A stretch of 14,769 bases of DNA. It comes from an uncultured Flavobacteriales bacterium (lineage in GTDB: Bacteria > Bacteroidota > Bacteroidia > Flavobacteriales > BACL11). Where the stretch lies: contig CATMIT010000030.1 of assembly GCA_950069165.1 (NCBI GenBank), positions 1 through 14,769 on the forward strand, written 5' to 3'. The position numbers and the translations under genes were made by a program. Position 1 is the stretch's first letter. Each line of letters begins with the position of its first letter. Of the stretch, positions 7,659-13,142 are shown piece by piece. The notes under the pieces are model-generated. The model was not told the origin of the DNA. It was given only the letters and a program-made list of their open reading frames with translations, and did not search any database.

Positions 7659-8573
7659 ATGATTCATCTGAAAATAAATAATGAAACGGCTTCTTTGACA
7701 ATGGTAATTGTCGGAATAGTAAAGGACTTTGGGGGGGGGGCAACACTTTCCAAATGCATTGACCCTAAATCAAGAGCACATATATTGGCAGGAACTTATC
7801 CCATTGAAGAAGATATTAGAAGGGAAATGGATGCATTTGTTGCTGTTTTTGAAAAGTATGGTATTAAAGTATGTAGACCAAAAAATATCAAAGGATTGAA
7901 TCAGATTTTTACGCGTGATATTACTTTTGTGGTTGATGATAAATTGGTAATTTCAAATATTATTGAAGAGAGAAAAAAAGAAATTAATGCTGTGGCTGAT
8001 GTGTTGTGTCAAATTCCTGAAAAGGATATTATAAAAATGCCACTGATTGCAAGGGCTGAAGGTGGTGATGTAATGCCATGGAATGACTATGTATTTGTTG
8101 GGTATTCTGAAAAAGAAGATTTTGAAAAATATACAGTTGCCCGAACCAACAAAGCAGGAGTTGAATTTTTAACTGAAACTTTTCCTACTAAAAAAGTAAA
8201 AGGTTTTGAACTCAATAAATCGGATGATGACCCAAGAGAAAATGCCTTGCACTTGGACTGTTGTTTTCAGCCGATAGGAAAAAATATGGCTATTATGTAC
8301 AAGGATGGTTTTAAGCATTCAGCAGATGTTGAGTTTTTAGTGAATTATTTTGGTAATGAAAACATAATTAAAGTAAGCAAAGAAGAAATGTACAATATGA
8401 ACTGCAATGTATTTTCAATTTCAGAAAGCGTTATTATTTCAGAAAAAGGATTTACAAGGTTAAATACAGAGCTAAGGAAAAGAGGATTTACAGTAGAGGA
8501 AGTTCCTTATGCTGAAATAGCAAAAATGGGAGGGCTTTTAAGATGTTCAACAATGCCGTTAATTAGAAGTTAG
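7659..8573 (+). CDS. Amidinotransferase-superfamily hydrolase (arginine deiminase / dimethylargininase-like)
   Basis: 304 aa, cytoplasmic, five-fold alpha/beta propeller family of guanidine-group hydrolases. The family signatures are all present: FTRD (residues 84-87), EGGD (134-137), His198 with Asp200 in LHLDCCF, and the nucleophile Cys296 in LLRCSTMPL. Members hydrolyse arginine, methylarginines or related guanidines through a cysteine thiouronium intermediate. The exact substrate cannot be read from the sequence. The ATG at 7659 is preferred over a TTG at 7617, which is part of the promoter. A run of ten G (7731-7740) encodes Gly-Gly-Gly near residue 26. The reading frame is intact as written, and the DFGGGATL segment fits the expected family pattern. 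It heads a three-gene operon, with ctlX starting 25 bases downstream. The stop codon is inside a heptad repeat array. Confidence 0.88.
   Translation: MIHLKINNETASLTMVIVGIVKDFGGGATLSKCIDPKSRAHILAGTYPIEEDIRREMDAFVAVFEKYGIKVCRPKNIKGLNQIFTRDITFVVDDKLVISNIIEERKKEINAVADVLCQIPEKDIIKMPLIARAEGGDVMPWNDYVFVGYSEKEDFEKYTVARTNKAGVEFLTETFPTKKVKGFELNKSDDDPRENALHLDCCFQPIGKNMAIMYKDGFKHSADVEFLVNYFGNENIIKVSKEEMYNMNCNVFSISESVIISEKGFTRLNTELRKRGFTVEEVPYAEIAKMGGLLRCSTMPLIRS
7731..7740 (+). repeat. Homopolymer of ten G within a coding region
   Basis: Ten consecutive G lie between GACTTT and CAACAC in an otherwise AT-rich gene, at about codon 25-28 of the hydrolase. Gain of one G gives a stop at 7760-7762. Loss of one gives a stop at 7897-7899. 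This is either a slippage-prone switch or a place to suspect a sequencing or assembly error. Confidence 0.9.
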
Positions 8574-8597
8574 ATTTGAGATAATAGATATTAGATA
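8563..8597 (+). repeat. Degenerate heptanucleotide array, five units
   Basis: Five consecutive 7-bp units: TTAGAAG, TTAGATT, TGAGATA, ATAGATA, TTAGATA. All have AGA at positions 3-5. The array includes the last codons and the TAG stop of the upstream hydrolase gene and ends two bases before the ctlX ATG. It therefore makes up the whole intergenic gap inside the operon. Confidence 0.75.
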
Positions 8598-8598
8598 G

Positions 8599-9534
8599 AT
8601 GAAACAGATTACAAATACAATAATGATGATAAAGCCAGTGGGCTTTAGGTACAATGAGCAAACGGCTGTCAATAATTATTATCAAAAGGTATTGGCTAAT
8701 TTAACTGCTGAGCAAACGCAAGAAAATGCCTTAAGTGAGTTCAATGCATTTGTAGATAAATTAAGAAATGCAGGAGTGAATGTGGTGGTGGTTGAGGATA
8801 CTAAAAATCCTGACACTCCTGATTCAATATTTCCTAACAATTGGGTTTCTTTTCATGAAAACGGAATTGTAGGGCTTTACCCTATGTGTGCGGAAAATAG
8901 AAGAGATGAAAGAAGGGAAGATATTTTTGATATTTTAGTAGATGAACATGGTTTTTCTATTGAAGAAATAAAGGATTTTACAGAATTTGAGGAGCATGAT
9001 AAATTTCTGGAAGGAACTGGAAGTATGGTGTTGGACAGAGAAAATAAGATTTGTTATGCAGCTATTTCTATCCGTACGGATGAGATTGCGGTAATGCAAT
9101 TCTGTGAGGAGCTTGGCTACAGGCCAGTTTGTTTTACGGCTAACCAAGATGTTGAGGGGGAGCGTATGGCCATTTATCATACTAATGTTTTGATGTGTGT
9201 GGCAGATACTTTTGTAGTTATTTGCTTGGATACCATTGATGATGCTATTGAAAGAGAAAATGTAGTGGAAAACTTGAAAGAAACAGGAAAAGAAATTATT
9301 GAAATAACAGAAGAACAAAACCAAAGGTTTGCAGGAAATATGTTGCAAGTAATGGGAGATAAACCATATATTGTGATGTCAAATTCAGCTTATAATAGTT
9401 TATCAGAAAGTCAAATTAAAACCATTGAAAAACATTGCCCGATTATATATAGTTCCTTAGATACTATTGAGGCCTGTGGAGGAGGAAGTGCTAGATGTAT
9501 GATGGTAGAAATATTTTTACCAAAACAAAAGTAA
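8599..9534 (+). CDS. ctlX: CtlX-like citrulline/arginine-related amidinotransferase-fold hydrolase
   Basis: 311 aa. It belongs to the same superfamily as its upstream neighbour but a different branch, and the two are not recent duplicates. The signatures seen are PDSIFPNNW (about residues 74-82), TGSMVLDR, His194 in YHTNVLMC, and the likely nucleophile Cys300 in GGGSARCMM. This pattern is what I associate with CtlX, the citrulline utilisation hydrolase that removes the ureido group of citrulline to give ornithine, CO2 and ammonia without ATP. The family assignment is fairly secure; the substrate is inferred from it. The ATG lies 25 bases after the upstream stop, with no recognisable ribosome binding site. 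Its TAA stop shares one base with the argS ATG (TAATG), so the two are probably translationally coupled. Confidence 0.82.
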   Translation: MKQITNTIMMIKPVGFRYNEQTAVNNYYQKVLANLTAEQTQENALSEFNAFVDKLRNAGVNVVVVEDTKNPDTPDSIFPNNWVSFHENGIVGLYPMCAENRRDERREDIFDILVDEHGFSIEEIKDFTEFEEHDKFLEGTGSMVLDRENKICYAAISIRTDEIAVMQFCEELGYRPVCFTANQDVEGERMAIYHTNVLMCVADTFVVICLDTIDDAIERENVVENLKETGKEIIEITEEQNQRFAGNMLQVMGDKPYIVMSNSAYNSLSESQIKTIEKHCPIIYSSLDTIEACGGGSARCMMVEIFLPKQK

Positions 9535-11303
9535 TGATAGAAGAAATTTTAAAACAGGAGATAGAAAAGTGTTTGGCTGAATTGTATTCAGCAACTGAGC
9601 AAAGCATTCAATTTCAAAAAACCAGAAAGGATTTTAAGGGAGACATTACTTTGGTAGTATTCCAACTATTGAGAGCATCAAAAAAAGGGCCTGAACAAAC
9701 AGCTGAAGAAATAGGAAACTATCTGAAAGAAAAGGTTGCTGAGGTTGCTGATTTTAATGTGGTAAAAGGATTTTTGAACTTAGAAATTACGCAAGAGTAT
9801 TGGTACAATCAATTTGTTACCGCTTATAATACTGATGATTATGGAGTAGTAAAAGCTGATAAAACCGCACCTACTTATTTAGTAGAATATTCATCACCAA
9901 ATACAAACAAGCCAATTCACTTAGGGCATTTGCGAAATAATTTTTTGGGCTATTCAGTTGCTGAAATTATTAAAGCAAGTGGTAAAAATGTAAAAAAAGT
10001 ACAAATCATTAATGATAGAGGAATTCATATTTGTAAATCAATGATTGCTTGGCAGGAGTATGGTAATGGTGAAACTCCTGAGTCTTCTGGAATAAAAGGA
10101 GATCATTTGGTGGGGAAATACTATGTGGAGTTTGATAAGTATTATAAAAAAGAAGTTGCTGATTTAGTTGCTGATGGAATGGAGAAAGGGCAAGCCGAAA
10201 AAGAAGCGCCTATCTTTAAGAAAGCCCAAGATATGTTGAGGAGTTGGGAGGCAAAAGAGCCAACTGTAATTGCATTGTGGGAGAAAATGAATGAATGGGT
10301 ATTTGCTGGCTTTGCTGTTACTTATAAAAGATTGGGGGTTGATTTTGATAAGAACTATTATGAAAGCGAAACTTATCTGCTAGGTAAAAAGGTAGTAGAA
10401 ATTGGCCTTGATAAAGGAGTGTTTTATAAAAAAGAAGATGGGTCGGTATGGATAGATTTATCAGCTGAAGGATTAGATGAAAAAATTATTTTGCGTTCGG
10501 ATGGCACAGCTGTTTACATAACGCAAGATATTGGAACAGCTATACAAAGACATGAGGATTTTTATTTCTCCCATATGGCTTATACAGTTGCCAATGAGCA
10601 AGATTATCATTTTAAGGTACTATTTTTAATCCTTGATAAATTAGGCTATGAGTGGGCAAAAAACTGTTATCATTTATCCTATGGAATGGTAGATTTACCT
10701 TCTGGAAGAATGAAATCACGTGAAGGTACTGTGGTTGATGCGGATGATTTTATGCAGGAAATGGTTGATACAGCCAAAAGTATAGCAAAGGAATTAGGAA
10801 AATTAGAGGGACTTAGTGAGAAAGAGGCAAATGCACTCTATGAAATAGTTGGTATGGGAGCATTAAAATATTTTCTACTAAAAGTTGATCCTAAAAAGCG
10901 TATGCTTTTTGACCCTAAAGAATCCATAGATTTTAACGGAAATACTGGGCCTTTTATTCAATATACTTATGCGCGTATTCAATCCTTAAAAAGAAAGCAT
11001 ACTTCTGAGGTGGAAATGCCAAAGTCAGTAGCTATTACCGCTAAGGAACAAGAAATTATAAAATTATTGACTGAATTCCCTGCTGTGATACAAGAATCGG
11101 CAGCTAATTATAGCCCAGCACTTGTGGCTAACTATGCCTATGACTTGGTGAAGGAGTACAATACTTACTATCAAAACACTTCTATACTTACAGCTGAAAG
11201 TAATGAGTTAATCAATTTCCGATTAGGCTTATCAGTTAAAGTTGGTGAAGTGATAAAAACAGCTATGCGCTTGTTGGGTGCTGGTGTGCCGGACAGGATG
11301 TAG
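9534..11303 (+). CDS. argS: Arginyl-tRNA synthetase
   Basis: Class I aminoacyl-tRNA synthetase of 589 aa, the usual size, which charges tRNA-Arg. The N-terminal Add-1 domain (about residues 1-115) recognises the tRNA elbow. The catalytic domain has the HIGH motif as HLGH at 129-132 within SSPNTNKPIHLGH. It has the degenerate KMSKS loop as MKSREGT beginning at residue 393, as is normal for this enzyme. The DALR anticodon-binding domain runs from about residue 470 to the C-terminal LLGAGVPDRM. I chose the ATG at 9534 over an upstream in-frame ATG at 9495, because the latter would overlap ctlX by 40 bases and adds a non-family N-terminus. It ends six bases from the convergent DUF1801 gene. Confidence 0.97.
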   Translation: MIEEILKQEIEKCLAELYSATEQSIQFQKTRKDFKGDITLVVFQLLRASKKGPEQTAEEIGNYLKEKVAEVADFNVVKGFLNLEITQEYWYNQFVTAYNTDDYGVVKADKTAPTYLVEYSSPNTNKPIHLGHLRNNFLGYSVAEIIKASGKNVKKVQIINDRGIHICKSMIAWQEYGNGETPESSGIKGDHLVGKYYVEFDKYYKKEVADLVADGMEKGQAEKEAPIFKKAQDMLRSWEAKEPTVIALWEKMNEWVFAGFAVTYKRLGVDFDKNYYESETYLLGKKVVEIGLDKGVFYKKEDGSVWIDLSAEGLDEKIILRSDGTAVYITQDIGTAIQRHEDFYFSHMAYTVANEQDYHFKVLFLILDKLGYEWAKNCYHLSYGMVDLPSGRMKSREGTVVDADDFMQEMVDTAKSIAKELGKLEGLSEKEANALYEIVGMGALKYFLLKVDPKKRMLFDPKESIDFNGNTGPFIQYTYARIQSLKRKHTSEVEMPKSVAITAKEQEIIKLLTEFPAVIQESAANYSPALVANYAYDLVKEYNTYYQNTSILTAESNELINFRLGLSVKVGEVIKTAMRLLGAGVPDRM

Positions 11304-11309
11304 CTGATA

Positions 11310-11768
11310 TTAATGTGGAGGTAATTTCTCTTTATACAATTTAATCCAATCTTTAGGACTCATTTTACTGCAAAGTTCTCCTATTAAATCAAAAGGTATA
11401 TCTTCCATTTTTTTGAAACGAACACAAGATTTCCCCATATCTAATTTGTATTTGCAATATTTTGGGTATTCACTTACAAACCAATTTAAAAGCTCAGGAT
11501 TAGCGTAAACTCCCATGTGGTAAAGAGCTATAAAATTCTTTTGAGAGGCAACATTAATAAAAGGTAATGGTAATTCTGGTGTACAATGGTAACCATCAGA
11601 GTAAAGTGAATGAGGAATAACCCAAGCGGGCATGCCATATCCTAATTGCTCAGCAAATCCTTTTGGTAGGTTTTTTCTAATTGTAGTAATTAGTTTTTGC
11701 ATTACTTCTTTGCGTTCATCTGGAATATTTTCCAAATATTCTGAAATACTATTTGCTTTAATTTTCAT
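11310..11768 (-). CDS. DUF1801 domain protein
   Basis: 152 aa, cytoplasmic, no signal peptide or membrane segment. The family pattern is visible: a helical N-terminus (SISEYLENIPDERKEVMQKL), the segment EQLGYGMPAW, then NVASQKNFIALYHMGVY, and the C-terminal stretch GKSCVRFKKMEDIPFDLIGEL. DUF1801 proteins share a fold with frataxin-like and YdhG/YjbR-type proteins and have no settled biochemical function, so none is assigned. The gene has its own -7 element (11773-11780) four bases from the ATG. It faces argS tail to tail with six bases between the stop codons and no terminator, so transcripts from either side may run through. Confidence 0.85.
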   Translation of the reverse strand: MKIKANSISEYLENIPDERKEVMQKLITTIRKNLPKGFAEQLGYGMPAWVIPHSLYSDGYHCTPELPLPFINVASQKNFIALYHMGVYANPELLNWFVSEYPKYCKYKLDMGKSCVRFKKMEDIPFDLIGELCSKMSPKDWIKLYKEKLPPH

Positions 11769-11772
11769 TTTT

Positions 11773-11780
11773 CAAAGATA
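11773..11780 (-). promoter_or_regulatory. -7 element of the DUF1801 gene
   Basis: The minus strand reads TATCTTTG, a full match to TAnnTTTG, with four bases to the ATG at 11768. No TTG is found 17-23 bases upstream. It is the mirror of the identical octamer at 11877-11884. Confidence 0.5.
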
Positions 11781-11793
11781 GTAAATCAGATTT

Positions 11794-11870
11794 TAGTAGG
11801 TAGTATTAAGATTTTAGACTTTTCTTATGTCAAACTAATTTCTAACAACTAACAACTAAAAACGAGCAAC
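11794..11870 (+). repeat. Degenerate heptanucleotide array, eleven units in one phase
   Basis: Read in 7-bp steps the stretch gives TAGTAGG, TAGTATT, AAGATTT, TAGACTT, TTCTTAT, GTCAAAC, TAATTTC, TAACAAC, TAACAAC, TAAAAAC, GAGCAAC. Seven of the eleven units begin with TAG or TAA, and the last six all end in C. It occupies nearly all of the 121-base gap between the divergent DUF1801 and apbE genes, bounded by one TATCTTTG element on each side. Confidence 0.65.
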
Positions 11871-11876
11871 TATCTC

Positions 11877-11884
11877 TATCTTTG
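11877..11884 (+). promoter_or_regulatory. -7 element of apbE
   Basis: TATCTTTG matches TAnnTTTG, five bases before the apbE ATG at 11890. No -33 TTG is present at normal spacing. It implies a nearly leaderless transcript. Confidence 0.5.
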
Positions 11885-11889
11885 TTCCT

Positions 11890-12888
11890 ATGAAAAATAT
11901 TCTCTATTTATTCCTTCTAATTTTATGTGCGTGTTCATCTTCTGATAATAGAATTTTAGTTAAAAATTCAGGAGAGGCGCAAGGGGCTTATTATCATATT
12001 CAGTACATGGGTAATGGTGGAAAGGATTTTCATTTTCAGATAGATAGTATTTTCAAAGAAATAGATAGTTCTCTTTCCATTTATAAGGACTACTCACTTA
12101 TTTCAAAATTAAATAAGGGTGAGGATGTGAAAACAGATACGCTATTCAATACTGTATTCAAAGGTGCTCAGAAGGTGTTTTTGGAAAGTGAAGGGAATTT
12201 TGATTGTTCAGTTTCACCCCTTGTAAATGCTTGGGGATTTTATAAGGATAAATTGGGTGATTCCTTGGTAATTGACTCTGCAAAGTTCAGAAAAATTTTG
12301 CCTTATGTTGGGTTTGATAAAATCAGTTTGATTGCTGATTCCTTGGTCTTGCCAAAAGGAATGAGGTTGGATTTCAATGCCATTGCACAAGGATATACAG
12401 TGGATGTGATAGCACAATTTCTGCAAGCAAAAGGGTATAGCAATTATTTAATTGAAGTAGGTGGCGAGCTTTTGGCAAAAGGTAAAAATGCAGATGGAAA
12501 TATCTGGAGAGTGGGAGTCGATAAGCCCTCTGAAAATATAAATAAAAATGAGCGTTTTCAGTTTATTCTGGACTTGGAAGATAAGGCCTTAGCAACATCA
12601 GGAAATTACAGAAAATTTTATGAAAAAGATGGGGTGAAATATGCACATACCATTAATCCTTTTACCGGATTTCCTACTCAAAATAGATTGTTAAGCGTTA
12701 CGGTTATTCATGATAATTGTATGTTGGCGGATGCTTATGCTACTGCATTTATGGTAATGGGAGTTAGAAGAAGCAAGCAATTTGTAAAATCTCATCCTGA
12801 AATTGAAATTTATCTTGTCTACACCAATAAAAATGGGAAGTGGAATACTTTTATATCTGCTGATTTACAGAAAAGGATTATAAATTAA
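11890..12888 (+). CDS. apbE: FAD:protein FMN transferase, ApbE family lipoprotein
   Basis: 332 aa. The N-terminus is a lipoprotein signal: a short hydrophobic core ending LCAC, with Cys15 as the lipidated residue, followed by SSSD. The mature protein is membrane-anchored outside the cytoplasm. ApbE takes FMN from FAD and attaches it covalently to a threonine or serine of membrane redox proteins such as NqrB, NqrC or RnfG. The signatures seen are DFNAIAQGYTVD (residues 161-172, the local form of the usual DxGGIAKG), SGNYRKFYEKDGVKYAHTINP, and ADAYATAF with Asp281 and Thr285, the expected Mg2+ site. A TATCTTTG element lies five bases upstream. Its stop overlaps the stop of the convergent four-cysteine protein gene (12885-12888, TTAA). 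The target flavoprotein is not in the window. Confidence 0.93.
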   Translation: MKNILYLFLLILCACSSSDNRILVKNSGEAQGAYYHIQYMGNGGKDFHFQIDSIFKEIDSSLSIYKDYSLISKLNKGEDVKTDTLFNTVFKGAQKVFLESEGNFDCSVSPLVNAWGFYKDKLGDSLVIDSAKFRKILPYVGFDKISLIADSLVLPKGMRLDFNAIAQGYTVDVIAQFLQAKGYSNYLIEVGGELLAKGKNADGNIWRVGVDKPSENINKNERFQFILDLEDKALATSGNYRKFYEKDGVKYAHTINPFTGFPTQNRLLSVTVIHDNCMLADAYATAFMVMGVRRSKQFVKSHPEIEIYLVYTNKNGKWNTFISADLQKRIIN

Positions 12889-13076
12889 TCTTCCGATTTA
12901 CAATCTTCATCAGGCATTGCCCCACAAAGTTCACATGGCTCACCTTCTTTGTTTATTAGCGGGTTCTTACTTGCACAAGTACCAGAGAATTCTCCGTTTT
13001 TCTTTATTAATATTTTGATGGCAATTCCAGCAAAAGCTAATGCAATCATTCCAATTGTTATCAAAAATATTTTCAT
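12885..13076 (-). CDS. Small one-helix, four-cysteine protein; possible NqrM-type maturation factor
   Basis: 63 aa. One N-terminal membrane segment (about residues 3-24) is followed by a basic KK and a short soluble tail with four cysteines: Cys34 in FSGTCAS, Cys48 and Cys51 in a CELC pair, and Cys59. The layout resembles NqrM (DUF539): similar length, one helix, then a SGSC-like first cysteine and a later cysteine cluster. From memory, NqrM is needed to mature Na+-NQR, probably by supplying iron to the NqrD/E centre, and its gene often follows apbE. Here apbE is the convergent neighbour, which supports the idea. Similarity is by eye only and the tail differs from classical NqrM. It is otherwise a conserved Bacteroidota protein of unknown function. 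Its own -7 element lies four bases upstream. Confidence 0.7.
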   Translation of the reverse strand: MKIFLITIGMIALAFAGIAIKILIKKNGEFSGTCASKNPLINKEGEPCELCGAMPDEDCKSED

Positions 13077-13080
13077 GGGG

Positions 13081-13088
13081 CAAAATTA
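13081..13088 (-). promoter_or_regulatory. -7 element of the four-cysteine protein gene
   Basis: The minus strand reads TAATTTTG (TAnnTTTG), four bases (CCCC) before the ATG at 13076. A TTG at 13107-13105, sixteen bases upstream, could serve as the -33 element. It sits in the loop of the preceding gene's terminator hairpin. Confidence 0.5.
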
Positions 13089-13090
13089 CA

Positions 13091-13117
13091 TAAAAAAAGG
13101 GCTACAAAAGTAGCCCT
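13091..13117 (-). terminator. Rho-independent terminator of the T9SS cargo gene
   Basis: An 8-bp perfect stem, AGGGCTAC (13098-13105) with GTAGCCCT (13110-13117), and a four-base loop. On the minus strand it is followed directly by seven T (13098-13092). It lies 25 bases after the stop of the minus-strand gene at 13143. On the plus strand the hairpin is followed by a weaker T-rich stretch (CTTTATTTTT), so it might also act in that direction. Confidence 0.85.
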
Positions 13118-13142
13118 CTTTATTTTTAAAAGCAAATAGGTT

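Noticed and set aside
7731..7740. G-quadruplex
   Set aside because: There is only one G-run and no neighbouring G-tracts to form an intramolecular quadruplex.
8935..9348. 137-aa minus-strand open frame
   Set aside because: It lies wholly inside ctlX, is Phe/Cys/Asn-rich without any recognisable pattern, and has no promoter.
9495..9533. Upstream ATG start for argS
   Set aside because: It overlaps the end of ctlX by 40 bases. The ATG at 9534 gives the TAATG junction and a normal ArgRS N-terminus.
4463..11870. CRISPR or phage-type direct repeats
   Set aside because: The periodic arrays have 7-bp units with no spacers, and no cas gene or integrase is present.
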